Positions 45,857 through 58,720 of a stretch of 64,000 nt of DNA are shown here, piece after piece. Location of the stretch: NCBI RefSeq assembly GCF_000317025.1, contig NC_019689.1:4511501-4575500 (forward strand), given 5' to 3'. Position 1 is the first letter of the stretch; every line of letters starts with the position of its first letter. Position numbers and translations under genes: made by a program. The DNA is from Pleurocapsa sp. PCC 7327. GTDB lineage: Bacteria; Cyanobacteriota; Cyanobacteriia; Cyanobacteriales; Microcystaceae. The notes below the pieces were generated by a model. The model searched no databases, had not been told where the DNA came from, and saw only the letters and a program-made list of their open reading frames with translations.

Positions 45857-47131
45857 ATGAGTAAAATTGTCAGGTTAAGAAATGTATGCCTGTGGGCGCT
45901 GCTGGGTTTGTTATTAAGCTGGCTGCTGAGTTGTCAGTCCAATCCCTCATCGAGCCAGGAAATAGAATTTTGGACGATGCAGCTACAGCCCCAATTCACT
46001 CAGTATTTCAACGAGCTAATCGCTACGTTTGAGAAAGAAAATCAAGGAGTCAAGGTACGCTGGGTAGACGTACCTTGGGAGGCAATGGAAAATAAAATTC
46101 TGAGTGCCGTTTCTGCTAAAACCGCACCGGATGTAGTCAACCTCAACCCAAATTTTGCTTCCCAGTTAGCGACGCAGGATGCTTGGCTAGACTTAAACAA
46201 ACAGTTAACGACTGAAAACAAACAACAGTATTTACCTAAGATTTGGCAAGCCAGTACGATTAACAATATTAGTTTTGGCATTCCCTGGTATCTGACCACG
46301 CGAGTTACGATTTATAACAAAGATTTATTAGCTAAAGCCGGAATTAGCGAACCGCCAAAAACTTATGAAGAACTGGCAAAAGTAGCGGCACAAGTTAAAG
46401 AAAAGACGGGCAAATACGCTTTTTTTATTACCTTCGTCCCCGGCGATTCTGCTGAAGTATTAGAGTCCCTGGTACAGATGGGAGTCAAATTGGTTGATGA
46501 AAAAGGGAAAGCCGCCTTTGATACGCCAGAGGGCGTAGCAGCATTTAAATACTGGGTAGATTTATATCAAAAAGAACTTCTACCGCCAGAAGTCCTTACC
46601 CAAGGACATCGCTATGCCGCAGAATTATATCAGGCAGGCGAGACGGCATTATTAGCTTCTGGGGCAGAATCTTTCCAGACGATAGAGAATAATGCGCCAA
46701 ACATTGCCCAAGTCTCCGCCGCTTCCCCTCAAATTTCGGGGAAAACGGGCAAGAAAAATGTAGCGGTGATGAATTTGACAATTCCTCGCGATACCGATAA
46801 ACCAGAGCAAGCGGTTAAATTTGCCTTATTTGTGACCAATAGCGCCAATCAGCTAGCCTTTGCTAAGGCAGCTAACGTTTTGCCTTCGACGGAGGAGGCG
46901 GTAAAGGAATATATTAAGGAATTGGACAAAGGGGGCAATGCGATTCCAATCGAACAAGCGCGAAGAGTTAGCGCCACTCAGCTTAAAGATGCCGAGATAT
47001 TAGTCCCAGCCATGAAAAACCTCAACCAACTGCAAAAAGCAATCTATGAAAATTTGCAGGCAGCCATGTTGAAGGAAAAAACGGTAGAACAAGCTGTCAA
47101 AGATGCTGCCCAGGCATGGAATAGCAGATAA
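45857..47131 (+). CDS. ABC transporter sugar-binding lipoprotein
   Basis: A 424-residue solute-binding protein of family 1 (MalE/UgpB type). A lipoprotein signal ends in LLLSWLLSC with C26 as the lipid anchor. The binding fold follows (EIEFWTMQLQPQFTQYFNELIATFEKENQGVKVRWVDVPW, DVVNLNPNFASQLATQDAWLDL). No permease or ATPase gene is nearby, so it works with transporter parts encoded elsewhere. The sugar is not evident. Confidence 0.9.
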   Translation: MSKIVRLRNVCLWALLGLLLSWLLSCQSNPSSSQEIEFWTMQLQPQFTQYFNELIATFEKENQGVKVRWVDVPWEAMENKILSAVSAKTAPDVVNLNPNFASQLATQDAWLDLNKQLTTENKQQYLPKIWQASTINNISFGIPWYLTTRVTIYNKDLLAKAGISEPPKTYEELAKVAAQVKEKTGKYAFFITFVPGDSAEVLESLVQMGVKLVDEKGKAAFDTPEGVAAFKYWVDLYQKELLPPEVLTQGHRYAAELYQAGETALLASGAESFQTIENNAPNIAQVSAASPQISGKTGKKNVAVMNLTIPRDTDKPEQAVKFALFVTNSANQLAFAKAANVLPSTEEAVKEYIKELDKGGNAIPIEQARRVSATQLKDAEILVPAMKNLNQLQKAIYENLQAAMLKEKTVEQAVKDAAQAWNSR

Positions 47132-47540
47132 GCTTAAAAATTTCAGCAAAATGTAACGAGTTGTGAGTCAGCCATATATTGGGGGCATGAAATCTTCTAA
47201 AATTTATGCCCATGAATCTCCAGATCGCGCGATCGCGCCTTCTGAAGAAACAAGCAATATGGGGCATAATCTATATTGGTCGCAATCCGTATCAGGAGAG
47301 CTGGTAACAAAGATAGTTGACTCAAACTTCCCCTGAAACCAGCAAAAGCCTGGTAAACAACCAAAAGCCTGATTATGCCAATGAGGTAAAAAGCCTCAAA
47401 AACCGTGAAGATCGAGCAGCCAACATTCAGTAATCAGTGTTCGGTGTTCAGTAACCAGTAAACTGCCAGCTAATAACTGATATCTGATATCTGATATCTG
47501 AAAATGTAGCGATTCAAAAATTTTGAGAGAACACGCCGAT
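47132..47540. other. intergenic region before dxs, with tandem repeats
   Basis: 409 bases without a coding frame. It contains CAGTAATCAGTGTTC-type direct repeats (47425-47460) and three copies of the 8-base unit CTGATATC in tandem at about 47477-47501. I could find no riboswitch structure. Confidence 0.5.
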
Positions 47541-49451
47541 ATGCATATAAGTGAAATTACTCATCCGAACCAGTTGCACGGCTTGTCAATTCGCCAACTA
47601 GAGGATATTGCCCGTCAAATTCGAGAAAAACATTTACAAACTATTGCAGCTAGCGGCGGACACCTTGGACCTGGACTAGGAGTTGTCGAACTGACCCTTG
47701 CTTTGTATCAAACCCTCGACCTCGACCGAGATAAAGTTATTTGGGACGTAGGACACCAGGCCTATCCCCACAAAATGCTAACGGGACGCTATCACCGCTT
47801 CCACACGCTGCGTCAAAAGGACGGTATTGCAGGCTATCTCAAGCGCTGCGAAAGCAAATTCGACCACTTTGGGGCAGGACATGCTTCTACTAGCATTTCT
47901 GCGGCTTTAGGGATGGCACTAGCGCGGGATGCTAAAGGGGAAGACTTTAAAGTTGTAGCTATCATTGGCGATGGGGCACTGACTGGCGGGATGGCATTGG
48001 AAGCCATCAACCATGCCGGACATTTGCCCCACACTAACCTGATGGTCGTATTAAACGACAATGAAATGTCAATTTCTCCTAATGTAGGAGCGATTTCTCG
48101 CTATCTTAATAAAGTTCGTCTCAGCGACCCCATTCAGTTCATTTCCGACAATTTAGAAGAACAATTTAAGCATCTGCCTTTCTTCGGCGAATCTCTCACC
48201 CCCGAAATGGAACGCCTCAAAGAAGGAATGAAGCGGCTTGCCGTTCCTAAAGTCGGGGCAGTGATCGAGGAATTGGGATTCACCTATTTCGGCCCGATTG
48301 ACGGTCACAACCTCTCAGAACTCATCTCTACCTTTAAACAGGCACATAAAGTTCCCGGCCCCGTCTTCGTTCACGTTGCCACAGTGAAAGGGAAAGGCTA
48401 CGAAGTTGCGGAAAAAGACCAAGTAGGCTACCACGCTCAAAATCCCTTTAATCTTGCCACGGGCAAACCCATTCCCTCCAGCAAACCCAAGCCTCCAGCA
48501 TACTCCAAAGTTTTTGGTCACACGCTCACCAGGCTAGCCGAAAATAATCCCAAAATTATCGGCATCACGGCAGCAATGGCAACGGGAACGGGGTTAGACA
48601 AGCTTCACGCCAAACTTCCCAAGCAATATATTGATGTGGGGATTGCCGAACAACACGCCGTTACTTTAGCAGCCGGCTTGGCTTGCGAAGGTATGCGTCC
48701 CGTGGTAGCGATTTACTCTACCTTCCTACAACGCGCCTACGACCAAGTCATTCATGATGTTTGCATCCAAAACCTCCCTGTCTTCTTCTGTATGGATAGG
48801 GCGGGGATTGTCGGTGCCGACGGTCCAACTCACCAAGGACTGTACGACATTGCCTATTTGCGCTGTATTCCCAACATGGTCGCAATGGCACCGAAAGACG
48901 AAGCCGAACTGCAACGAATGGTGGTGACGGGAATTAACTATACCGACGGTCCCATTGCCATGCGCTATCCTCGCGGTAACGGAATCGGCGTTCCTCTGAT
49001 GGAAGAAGGCTGGGAACCTTTACCCATTGGCAAAGGCGAAATTCTCCGCAACGGAGACGATGTTTTGCTCTTGGGTTATGGCACGATGGTCAACACTGCC
49101 ATGCAAGTAGCCGAAATTCTCAGCGAACACGGGGTTGAAGCAACCGTTATCAATGCTCGATTCGTCAAGCCTCTGGATACGGAGTTGATTCTGCCGCTGG
49201 CGCAGCGCATTGGCAAGGTCGTTACCCTAGAAGAAGGTTGTCTGATGGGCGGCTTTGGTTCTGCGGTGGCGGAAGCCTTGCAGGATAATAAGATCTTGGT
49301 GCCCGTGAAGCGTTTTGGCGTGCCCGATAAGTTAGTAGACCATGCCAAACCAGACGAATCCCTTGTCGATTTGGGATTGACGGGTTCTCAAATTGCCGAA
49401 CAAGTGCTGGGTGCCTTTTTCAGCAACAAGCTACCTTCGGTTGTTAGTTAG
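47541..49451 (+). CDS. dxs: 1-deoxy-D-xylulose-5-phosphate synthase
   Basis: A 636-residue ThDP enzyme, first step of the MEP isoprenoid pathway: pyruvate and glyceraldehyde 3-phosphate give deoxyxylulose phosphate. Sections: [15 protein letters not shown], the ThDP site [20 protein letters not shown] with [13 protein letters not shown], and the transketolase middle part [18 protein letters not shown] start at the ATG at 47541 ([11 protein letters not shown]); an in-frame TTG at 47523 would add six residues. Complete and of usual length. Confidence 0.96.
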   Translation: MHISEITHPNQLHGLSIRQLEDIARQIREKHLQTIAASGGHLGPGLGVVELTLALYQTLDLDRDKVIWDVGHQAYPHKMLTGRYHRFHTLRQKDGIAGYLKRCESKFDHFGAGHASTSISAALGMALARDAKGEDFKVVAIIGDGALTGGMALEAINHAGHLPHTNLMVVLNDNEMSISPNVGAISRYLNKVRLSDPIQFISDNLEEQFKHLPFFGESLTPEMERLKEGMKRLAVPKVGAVIEELGFTYFGPIDGHNLSELISTFKQAHKVPGPVFVHVATVKGKGYEVAEKDQVGYHAQNPFNLATGKPIPSSKPKPPAYSKVFGHTLTRLAENNPKIIGITAAMATGTGLDKLHAKLPKQYIDVGIAEQHAVTLAAGLACEGMRPVVAIYSTFLQRAYDQVIHDVCIQNLPVFFCMDRAGIVGADGPTHQGLYDIAYLRCIPNMVAMAPKDEAELQRMVVTGINYTDGPIAMRYPRGNGIGVPLMEEGWEPLPIGKGEILRNGDDVLLLGYGTMVNTAMQVAEILSEHGVEATVINARFVKPLDTELILPLAQRIGKVVTLEEGCLMGGFGSAVAEALQDNKILVPVKRFGVPDKLVDHAKPDESLVDLGLTGSQIAEQVLGAFFSNKLPSVVS

Positions 49452-49457
49452 ATAACT

Positions 49458-49483
49458 TCGCGGAATGCGATCGCATTCCGCGA
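49458..49483. terminator. 26-bp perfect palindrome with a HIP1 core between dxs and phosphoketolase
   Basis: Arms TCGCGGAATGCGA and its complement meet at the GCGATCGC (HIP1) in the centre, with no unpaired loop. It lies seven bases after the dxs stop and 45 before the phosphoketolase stop on the other strand, so it would serve as terminator for both convergent genes. Confidence 0.6.
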
Positions 49484-49527
49484 CTTGGTTCGCGCCGTAG
49501 TTTAGCTCGGCGACGGGAAGAGTACCG

Positions 49528-51942
49528 CTACGACCACTTCCAGTTGAGAATTTCAGGCTTGTCAATGCCATGTTCGCGAGCGTAATGAAGGTTCTCGATA
49601 ATCTGGTTCTTCATGCGCTCTTTGGCGTGGGCAGCAGCAGATTGTAATTTAGGAACGCGATCGATAACATCGATAACCAGATTAAAGCGATCGATCTGAT
49701 TTTCGATCGCCAATTCGAGCGGCGTATTGATATTACCTTTTTCTTTATAACCGCGCACGTGAATGCGCTCTTGATTGGTACGGCGGTAGGCTAACTTGTG
49801 AATCAGCCAGGGATAGCCGTGGAAATTGAAAATGACTGGTTTATCCGGGGTAAAAAGGGTGTCGAAATCCCTATTTGATAAGCCGTGGGGATGTTCGGTG
49901 TCTGATTGCAGTTTAAACAGATCGACCACGTTAATAAAGCGAACCTTGAGTTGGGGAAATTCTTGGCGCAAGATAGCCGTTGCTGCCAAAGATTCCTGAG
50001 TCGCGATATCTCCGCAGCAAGCCATGATAACATCGGGAATATCGGGTTCAACGCCGCGATCGTCGTTACTTGCCCAATCCCAAATCCCAATCCCTTTGCT
50101 ACAGTGCTTAATTGCTTCATCCATCGTCAGATAGGCAAGATGTTTCTGCTTGTCTGCGACGATTACATTGACATAGCCAGTGCTGCGCAAACAATGATCG
50201 GCAACGGAAAGCAAGCAGTTCGCATCGGGGGGCAAATAGATGCGGGTAACTTCGGCACTCTTGTTAGTCACCACATCGATAAAACCGGGGTCTTGATGGC
50301 TAAAGCCGTTATGGTCTTGCCGCCAGACGGTGGAAGAAAGCAAGATATTCAGCGATGAGATAGGTACTCGCCAGGGAACTTCATGCCGGGAGACGTCGAG
50401 CCACTTGGCATGCTGGTTAAACATGGAATCGATGATGTGGACAAAAGCCTCGTAAGTGTTAAACAAACCGTGTCGTCCGGTGAGAAGGTATCCCTCCAGC
50501 CAACCTTCTAGGGTTTGTTCGCTGAGCATTTCCATTACGCGACCATCTCTGGATAGTTCGCTGCCGTCGAGGTCTTCTGGTTTGAATTCTGCCATCCAGG
50601 TTTTTTTGGTAACTTCGTAGACGCCGTTAAGGCGATTCGACGCGGTTTCGTCGGGTCCAAACAGCCGGAAATTATCTGGATTATTGCGCATCACGTCGCG
50701 CAGAAAATTGGCGAGAACTCGCGTCGGTTCCACCTCAGTCGCACCCGGTTTGGACACTTCAACGGCATAGTCGCGAAAATCGGGCAGGCGCAGTTCTTTA
50801 CGTACCAGACCGCCGTTGGTAATCGGGTTGGCACTCATGCGGCGATGACCGACGGGTGCGAGTTCCTTTAATTCGGGAATCAACTTGCCCTTTTCATCAA
50901 ACAATTCTTCAGGTCGATAGCCGCGCATCCAATCTTCCAACAGCTTCAGATGATGGGGGTTGCTGTGCATTTCTCCCATGGGAACTTGATGGGCGCGCCA
51001 GAAGCCTTCCACCTTATGACCGTCCACTTCTTTCGGTCCCGTCCAGCCTTTAGGAGAGCGCAAAATAATCATGGGCCAGCGCGGACGCTTAGCTTCGCCA
51101 GTTCGGCGAGCTTCCTCCTGGATGGAACGAATCTGGTTGATGCAGTGTTCTAGGGCAGCAGCCATTTTTTGATGCGAGACAGCGACATCTTCGCCTTCCG
51201 GACATTCCACTACGTAGGGAGTATAGCCATATCCGACGAACAGACTCTCTAACTCCTCTGGCGCGATGCGTGCCAGGATAGTTGGGTTAGCGATTTTGTA
51301 GCCATTTAAATGCAAGATGGGTAGTACGGCGCCATCGCGGATGGGGTTGAGAAACTTGTTGGAGTGCCAAGCTGTGGCTAATGCGCCCGTTTCAGCCTCG
51401 CCATCTCCAACAACGCAGGCAACAATCAAATCTGGATTGTCAAAAGCAGCACCGTAGGCATGAGAGAGACTATAACCTAACTCCCCTCCTTCGTGAATCG
51501 AGCCGGGCATTTCGGGGGTGCAGTGACTGCCAATTCCGCCAGGGAAGGAAAACTGTTTGAAGAACTTTTTCATCCCTTCCTCATCCTCGCTTCTGTCGGG
51601 ATAAATCTCGGAGTAGGTTCCCTCTAGATAGATGGGAGCGAGAACGCCCGGAGCACCGTGACCGGGTCCGGCGATGAAAATCATATTGAGATCGTATTTT
51701 TTAATTAAGCGATTGAGATGGATGTAAGTGAAGCTCAGACCGGGACTCGATCCCCAATGTCCCAACAGGCGATATTTGATGTGTTCGGACTTGAGGGGTT
51801 CTTTTAGCAGTGGATTGTCCTGCAGATAGATCATTCCGACGGCAAGATAGTTACAGGCACGCCAGTAAGCATCTATTTTGCGCAGTTCTTCGGCGGAAAG
51901 CGGACTTTGCTCGATTGGAAGTTGGCTAGGCGCTACTGTCAT
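49528..51942 (-). CDS. xfp: xylulose-5-phosphate / fructose-6-phosphate phosphoketolase
   Basis: An 804-residue ThDP enzyme that splits xylulose 5-phosphate (or fructose 6-phosphate) with phosphate into acetyl phosphate and a shorter sugar phosphate. Visible sections: [25 protein letters not shown], the ThDP site [22 protein letters not shown], and the C-terminal [10 protein letters not shown]. Length is normal. In cyanobacteria it bypasses carbon loss in sugar breakdown. It is divergent from gap1 with an 831-base spacer. Confidence 0.96.
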   Translation of the reverse strand: MTVAPSQLPIEQSPLSAEELRKIDAYWRACNYLAVGMIYLQDNPLLKEPLKSEHIKYRLLGHWGSSPGLSFTYIHLNRLIKKYDLNMIFIAGPGHGAPGVLAPIYLEGTYSEIYPDRSEDEEGMKKFFKQFSFPGGIGSHCTPEMPGSIHEGGELGYSLSHAYGAAFDNPDLIVACVVGDGEAETGALATAWHSNKFLNPIRDGAVLPILHLNGYKIANPTILARIAPEELESLFVGYGYTPYVVECPEGEDVAVSHQKMAAALEHCINQIRSIQEEARRTGEAKRPRWPMIILRSPKGWTGPKEVDGHKVEGFWRAHQVPMGEMHSNPHHLKLLEDWMRGYRPEELFDEKGKLIPELKELAPVGHRRMSANPITNGGLVRKELRLPDFRDYAVEVSKPGATEVEPTRVLANFLRDVMRNNPDNFRLFGPDETASNRLNGVYEVTKKTWMAEFKPEDLDGSELSRDGRVMEMLSEQTLEGWLEGYLLTGRHGLFNTYEAFVHIIDSMFNQHAKWLDVSRHEVPWRVPISSLNILLSSTVWRQDHNGFSHQDPGFIDVVTNKSAEVTRIYLPPDANCLLSVADHCLRSTGYVNVIVADKQKHLAYLTMDEAIKHCSKGIGIWDWASNDDRGVEPDIPDVIMACCGDIATQESLAATAILRQEFPQLKVRFINVVDLFKLQSDTEHPHGLSNRDFDTLFTPDKPVIFNFHGYPWLIHKLAYRRTNQERIHVRGYKEKGNINTPLELAIENQIDRFNLVIDVIDRVPKLQSAAAHAKERMKNQIIENLHYAREHGIDKPEILNWKWS

Positions 51943-53808
<1,866 letters not shown>

Positions 53809-53838
53809 GAAAAGCATTAATGCGAGCTTAGATTTTAA

Positions 53839-53870
53839 TAGAGATGTAGAGGCACCTAGCTACATCTCTA
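53839..53870. terminator. bidirectional terminator of gap1
   Basis: TAGAGATGTAG and CTACATCTCTA pair perfectly (11 bp) around AGGCACCTAG, between the convergent gap1 and a flavin reductase gene. Confidence 0.75.
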
Positions 53871-53881
53871 TAAGTCCATAG

Positions 53882-55018
53882 CTAATTTCCCATTCCCGGA
53901 ATCAAACTCTTTTTCAATCGCTGCATTGCATACTCGGTAATATCGCCATAACGCAACTCTCCACAGAGAATTTTAGCCATGACTTGTGCTGCGGTAGGTC
54001 GCTTGACACCGAATTTGTAGGCAATTTTGGGAAACTGATAGAATAATCCAGCCAAGCGGTGAGCCAAAACCATATCAGAACCCCATTCCTGAGCGATGAC
54101 TTGGGTATAGTTTGCCAAAGCTTGTCCGTCGCCTGCGATCGCGCGATCGATCGCTTCTGCCGCTTTCATGCCTGTAAAAATAGAAGGGCGAATTCCCTCG
54201 CCACTCAAGGGATCGAGAATTCCTGCTGCCTCGCCTGCAATAACGGCGCGATTGGCGTGTAAGGGTTGGTTTTCCGTCCACAAACTCAGGGAATAATCGC
54301 TATAGCGACTATTCGCTAGGTCGATTCCAAACGCTTTAGCATAGTCAGTAAGATGCTTTTTCAATTCATCGGGTTTGGTTTTACCGCGCATGCAGCCTGC
54401 ACTCAGAGAATATCCATCGGCTTTGGGAAAGTTCCAGATGTAGCCATTCTTGAGCGTCCCAAAGTCAAAGTAGGCGGTATGTTGCTTGTCGGCGGGTACG
54501 GCAGTTTTGACTTCCAGCGTGGCGCCGAGAAATTCTTGACGCGGCTTCAACCCCAACAACTGGGTTAGCAAACTCCTACCCCCATCAGCGGCGATCAGAT
54601 AGGAAGCTTCATAGATTCCGTCAGATGTATTAACTTGCCAGCTTTGGCTGTTAGGGGAGATTGCCTTAACTTCCGTATTATCTTTTACCCGTGCGCCTTT
54701 TTGTTGGACTTGCTCGATCAAATAATTGTCGAACTCATCGCGTTTCACCATCCACATGGGTTCTTTCATGTTTAATTCGGTTTCCATGGGATCGCCCATT
54801 TTCCAGGTATATTGCACCTTGGTGATGGTGTTGTTAATAACGGGGGTAAAATCAAAGTCAAACCACTTGGCGATCGCGGGTGAAACTCCTCCACCACAGG
54901 GTTTATAACGCGGTAAAGCGACTTTTTCTAATACTAAAACCGAGCGTCCTAGTTTAGCTAGATGATAAGCGGCAGTTGCTCCCGCAGGACCAGCGCCGAC
55001 AACAATACAATCAAACAT
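53882..55018 (-). CDS. FAD-dependent oxidoreductase, geranylgeranyl-reductase family
   Basis: A 378-residue flavoprotein. It starts with the FAD loop DCIVVGAGPAGATAAYHLAKLG, carries the family motif LPRYKPCGGGVSP (residues 40-52), and the second FAD section GEAAGILDPLSGEGIRPSIFTGMKAAEA. Members reduce prenyl double bonds (ChlP in chlorophyll and tocopherol synthesis). It differs from ChlP proper in length and in the C-terminal part, so the substrate is open. Single gene. Confidence 0.85.
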   Translation of the reverse strand: MFDCIVVGAGPAGATAAYHLAKLGRSVLVLEKVALPRYKPCGGGVSPAIAKWFDFDFTPVINNTITKVQYTWKMGDPMETELNMKEPMWMVKRDEFDNYLIEQVQQKGARVKDNTEVKAISPNSQSWQVNTSDGIYEASYLIAADGGRSLLTQLLGLKPRQEFLGATLEVKTAVPADKQHTAYFDFGTLKNGYIWNFPKADGYSLSAGCMRGKTKPDELKKHLTDYAKAFGIDLANSRYSDYSLSLWTENQPLHANRAVIAGEAAGILDPLSGEGIRPSIFTGMKAAEAIDRAIAGDGQALANYTQVIAQEWGSDMVLAHRLAGLFYQFPKIAYKFGVKRPTAAQVMAKILCGELRYGDITEYAMQRLKKSLIPGMGN

Positions 55019-55126
55019 TTTGGGTAAGCAGGAGTAATATGGGTTGATTCCGTGTTAGACGGGCTAATTTATTAGTTTATTTGTTCACAAACTTTAATAT
55101 AATATCCCACATGGGCTAATTTGTTC

Positions 55127-56026
55127 TCAGGTTTCTTTACGTTGAGCCAATCGCAATTTTGCTGAGCGAGAACGAGGATTTTGCGCTTCTTCGTCGGGTT
55201 GAGGAGTAATAGGCTTCTTGGTAAGGACTTCTAATAAAGGTGAGTCGCGCAGACGATGTTTGACGATGCGATCTTCTAGACTATGAAAACTAATAATACC
55301 AATTCTGCCGCCTATTTTCAGCCAATGAGGCGCTTTGTCGAGAAAGCGTTCTAAAGATTCCAGTTCCTGATTGACGGCAATGCGAAGAGCTTGAAAAACG
55401 CGGGTGGCGGGGTGAATTCTGCCATAGCGATATTTTGGAGGAACGCAACGAGCGATCGCCTCGGCTAGTTCTGTTGTAGTTTGAAAAGGACGCTGGCGAA
55501 CGATCTGTTTGGCAATGCGCCGCGACAGTCTTTCTTCTCCGTATTCGTAGAAAATCTTGGCTAACTCCTCCTCGTCCCAATCATTGATAATGTCTGCGGC
55601 AGTCAGGGACTGAGTGCGATCCATGCGCATATCTAGAGGGGCTTGGTGGCGAAAACTAAAACCGCGATCGGGAATATCTAATTGAGCCGAACTGACCCCT
55701 AAATCAGCTATAATCCCATCATACCTTGCGTTCTCCGGTTGATAGTCAGCAAAGTTTCCCTGCCAAAATGTCAAACGCTCCGCGCCATATTCTGCTAAAT
55801 TTGCCTTTGCCGCTGCGATTGCTCGTTCGTCGCGATCGATGCCCGTTACCTTCACATCTGGAAAAGTTTCTAGAATTAAGCGGCTATGTCCTCCTCCTCC
55901 AATTGTGGCATCGAGGTAATGCCCGCCTGGATTAATCTTTAATCGAGCGATTAATTCCCGACTTAGAACAGGAATATGAACGAAAGCGGATGCGTTTTTC
56001 TCTGATGTATTGGTAATCGTGCTCAT
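55127..56026 (-). CDS. rsmH: 16S rRNA (cytosine-1402 N4)-methyltransferase
   Basis: A protein of about 300 residues that methylates C1402 in the decoding centre. SAM-binding section [19 protein letters not shown], then [20 protein letters not shown] and [23 protein letters not shown], all typical of RsmH (MraW). I start at the ATG at 56026 ([15 protein letters not shown]), because the family begins close to [10 protein letters not shown]; an upstream TTG at 56116 would add 30 unlike residues. Not linked here to a cell-division cluster, unlike in E. coli. Confidence 0.94.
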   Translation of the reverse strand: MSTITNTSEKNASAFVHIPVLSRELIARLKINPGGHYLDATIGGGGHSRLILETFPDVKVTGIDRDERAIAAAKANLAEYGAERLTFWQGNFADYQPENARYDGIIADLGVSSAQLDIPDRGFSFRHQAPLDMRMDRTQSLTAADIINDWDEEELAKIFYEYGEERLSRRIAKQIVRQRPFQTTTELAEAIARCVPPKYRYGRIHPATRVFQALRIAVNQELESLERFLDKAPHWLKIGGRIGIISFHSLEDRIVKHRLRDSPLLEVLTKKPITPQPDEEAQNPRSRSAKLRLAQRKET

Positions 56027-56209
56027 GTTTAACGAAAGAGGAATTAGCGCTCGGCAAGCAGCCAAGAGTTCGTTAGGAATTTCTTTTCTTGCCAGCCATT
56101 GCTTGGCAATCTTCAACTATGGAACTTCTAGTACATAAATTAATTCAAAAAAAGTCAGAGAATCTCTGTGGAGATTTGGCTATGATAATATATTTGCCGA
56201 ATAACGCGC

Positions 56210-56692
56210 ATGATTGTTATTGACTGTGTCTCGTTTGATTTGAACAGAGTCTTTACTCGTTCTTTAATAGCTTGTGTGATGGCAGCAATGAGCATTCTTT
56301 GCGGCGTTATCCCTGAATTTTCCTGGCATTCCGCCAGGATTATTTTCAGTTCCTATGCGCGAACTCAAGAGTTTAGTGAAGAACAAATAATGAAATATGC
56401 TAGGGCAGTTTTAGAAATAGAAACCCGTCGCCAACAAGCTTACCAAAAAATTCAACAAATTATCGGTCAGTCGCCCCCAGATATTATTTGCGATCGACCC
56501 AACACTTTCAGAAATCTCCCTAGAGAAGCTCAAAGAGTTGCTGTAGACTACTGCACGAGTTCTAAAACAATTGTTGAAAAGAGCGGTTTAACTGTTGCTG
56601 AGTTTAATGCTATTACATTAAGGGTACGATCCGATCGCGAATTAGAAAGACGCATTCAAAATGCAATGATTCGCATCAGGCAACGCAAATAA
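56210..56692 (+). CDS. DUF4168-type exported protein
   Basis: A 160-residue protein with an N-terminal hydrophobic segment (TRSLIACVMAAMSILCGVIP), followed by the helical DUF4168 pattern EEQIMKYARAVLEIETRRQQAYQKIQQIIG and the end EKSGLTVAEFNAITLRVRSDRELERRIQNAM. Two cysteines (about residues 94 and 114) could form a disulfide. The function of the family is unknown. It is divergent from rsmH and precedes ureE by 40 bases on the same strand. Confidence 0.75.
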   Translation: MIVIDCVSFDLNRVFTRSLIACVMAAMSILCGVIPEFSWHSARIIFSSYARTQEFSEEQIMKYARAVLEIETRRQQAYQKIQQIIGQSPPDIICDRPNTFRNLPREAQRVAVDYCTSSKTIVEKSGLTVAEFNAITLRVRSDRELERRIQNAMIRIRQRK

Positions 56693-56731
56693 AAAAGTCA
56701 GAATTAATCTGTCGATCCCAATTATAGAGCC

Positions 56732-57187
56732 ATGCTGACTTTTACCGAACGCTTATCTCGGGTTATCGATCGCTCGATTATTCCCCAGCCAGTCATTCCT
56801 TTATTCACTTTATCGCTTTCGGCTGAAGAACGAACTCGCAGCCGCCATCGCTTTGAAACTCCTGACGGACAAAGTTTGTTTCTGCGCTTGCCGAGGGGGA
56901 CAATCTTACAAGATGGGGATTTACTGAAAGCGGAAACCGGAGAAATTATTAAAATTGCAGCTAAACCAGAACCCGTATTGACGGTAACGGCTCAAAATCC
57001 TCTAGATTTACTGCGGGCAGCTTATCATCTCGGAAATCGCCACGTTCCTTTAGAAGTTGCGCCTAACTATTTACGCTTGTCTCCCGATCCCGTACTCAAA
57101 GACATGTTAGAACGAATGGGAGTAACGGCGATCGAAGAAATCGTTCCTTTTCAACCAGAAATCGGAGCTTATCACGCACATAGTTAA
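56732..57187 (+). CDS. ureE: urease accessory protein UreE
   Basis: A 151-residue nickel metallochaperone. The N-terminal peptide-binding domain has [30 protein letters not shown]; the metal-binding C-terminal part has the conserved histidine in [12 protein letters not shown]. The end (EIGAYHAHS) has two more histidines, a short version of the His-rich tail of other UreE proteins. It delivers nickel to urease together with UreD, UreF and UreG; ureF is two genes downstream. Confidence 0.92.
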   Translation: MLTFTERLSRVIDRSIIPQPVIPLFTLSLSAEERTRSRHRFETPDGQSLFLRLPRGTILQDGDLLKAETGEIIKIAAKPEPVLTVTAQNPLDLLRAAYHLGNRHVPLEVAPNYLRLSPDPVLKDMLERMGVTAIEEIVPFQPEIGAYHAHS

Positions 57188-57377
57188 TAATTAAGCGAAT
57201 TCGGCGTTGCTTGGTAGAGGCAGTTCGCAATTCCGAATTATTTTGGTCACAAGTTTGTTACTCAATTGTCATGAGAATGTCACATGGCTTTTATAAGGTT
57301 TTGAGAATTGCAACCCAACAGTCCTAAAAAAAGCAACACTTTTAAGGCTTTCAATGGTGCTTGTCGTAGGTAAAGAT

Positions 57378-57983
57378 ATGAAAAAGAAAAAGATAGAGTT
57401 TGAGCGGATTATTTTTTTTAGCGATGCTGTCTTTGCCATTGCCATTACCTTGTTAGCATTCAATCTCAAACTCCCTGAAAATAGCAGTCATCTAGCAAGA
57501 ACTTCACTATCGGGTTACCTAAGCTCGATTTCACCCCAGTTTCATGGTTATATTGTCAGTTTCCTGGTTATTGGCTTTTACTGGGTGAGCCACCACCGTT
57601 ACTTCCGCTACATCAAGCACTACAACTACATCTTAGTCTGGTTAAACATTGGCTTTTTGATGTGTATTGCGTTTCTGCCTTTTTCCACTGCTATTTTGAA
57701 CGATTACAGCGGACAGCGACTAGCGGTAATCTTTTATGCTGGCAGTATGGCGTTCGTGGGACTAATGAAAGCGCTACTCTGGTGGTATGCTTCCAGCCAT
57801 CGCCGTTTAGTGGCTTCTAGTCTCTCTCATCGCCTGATTCGCTCTCTTACCTATCGCACGTTAGTGCCGCCAATGATTTTTCTAAGTTCGATAGCGATCG
57901 CTTACTTAAATCCTTTTCTGGCTGAGTTTTCCTGGTTGTCAATACTGATTTACTTTCTTGTGTTGAAGATCCGGTGGCTGTGA
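57378..57983 (+). CDS. TMEM175-type potassium channel protein
   Basis: A protein of about 200 residues with the family signature [21 protein letters not shown] at the N-terminus (R/K-rich start, FSDAVFA motif) and the second repeat section. There are about five or six membrane segments. Members conduct K+ and form the pore from the first helix of each repeat. I start at the ATG at 57378 ([11 protein letters not shown]), which has TAGG seven bases upstream; an in-frame ATG at 57354 would add eight residues. It stands between ureE and ureF, and its stop overlaps the ureF region. Confidence 0.85.
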   Translation: MKKKKIEFERIIFFSDAVFAIAITLLAFNLKLPENSSHLARTSLSGYLSSISPQFHGYIVSFLVIGFYWVSHHRYFRYIKHYNYILVWLNIGFLMCIAFLPFSTAILNDYSGQRLAVIFYAGSMAFVGLMKALLWWYASSHRRLVASSLSHRLIRSLTYRTLVPPMIFLSSIAIAYLNPFLAEFSWLSILIYFLVLKIRWL

Positions 57984-57988
57984 AAAAA

Positions 57989-58666
57989 ATGCTCGATGAC
58001 TCCACACTTTTATCTTTATTACAACTCGTCAGTCCTGCATTACCCGTAGGAGCTTATAGTTATTCTGAAGGACTGGAAGCGTTAGTCGATCGCGGCGTTA
58101 TTAATAGCAAAGAAACCCTACAAGATTGGATAAGGCAACAATTGCAATACGGATCGATTCGCATAGAAGCGGCAGTGATGCTGCGAACCTATCAAAGCTT
58201 TCGCGGTGAGGATTTAAAAGCAATTGCGAAGTGGAATGCTTGGCTGTCTGCCGCTAGAGAAACCGAAGAATTGCGACAGCAGAGTTGGCAAATGGGGAGA
58301 TCGCTGCTGAAACTATTAATTGAGCTACAACCTCAACTCCAGTCAATTGCTGGTGCGATCGATTCTCCCTGTAACTATGCAGTTGCCTTTGGCATTGCTG
58401 CTGCCTGCTGGCAAATCGATCCCCAAGTAACAATTATCGGTTATTTACAGAGTTGGGCAGCGAATTTAATCAGTGCAGGAGTCAAATTAATTCCTCTCGG
58501 TCAAACAGCAGGTCAACAGATTCTCCTCAATCTGCGCGACCTGATAATTCGGGCAACCCAGGAGATTTTATGCTTAAAAGATGAAGAGTTAAGCAGTTGC
58601 AGTTGGGGATTAGCCCTTGCTAGTATGGCCCATCAGACACAGTATACGCGATTATTTCGCAGTTAA
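57989..58666 (+). CDS. ureF: urease accessory protein UreF
   Basis: A 225-residue protein that controls UreG during nickel insertion into urease. The N-terminal section [26 protein letters not shown] is diagnostic. It lies six bases after the TMEM175 gene; a GTG at 57974 overlapping that gene would add five residues. ureG, usually next in the cluster, does not follow: the next gene is on the other strand. Complete. Confidence 0.92.
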   Translation: MLDDSTLLSLLQLVSPALPVGAYSYSEGLEALVDRGVINSKETLQDWIRQQLQYGSIRIEAAVMLRTYQSFRGEDLKAIAKWNAWLSAARETEELRQQSWQMGRSLLKLLIELQPQLQSIAGAIDSPCNYAVAFGIAAACWQIDPQVTIIGYLQSWAANLISAGVKLIPLGQTAGQQILLNLRDLIIRATQEILCLKDEELSSCSWGLALASMAHQTQYTRLFRS

Positions 58667-58720
58667 AAGCCAGCGATCGCGTCGGGATGAATTTTATTTG
58701 GTCATGCTGAGTGCAGCTCT

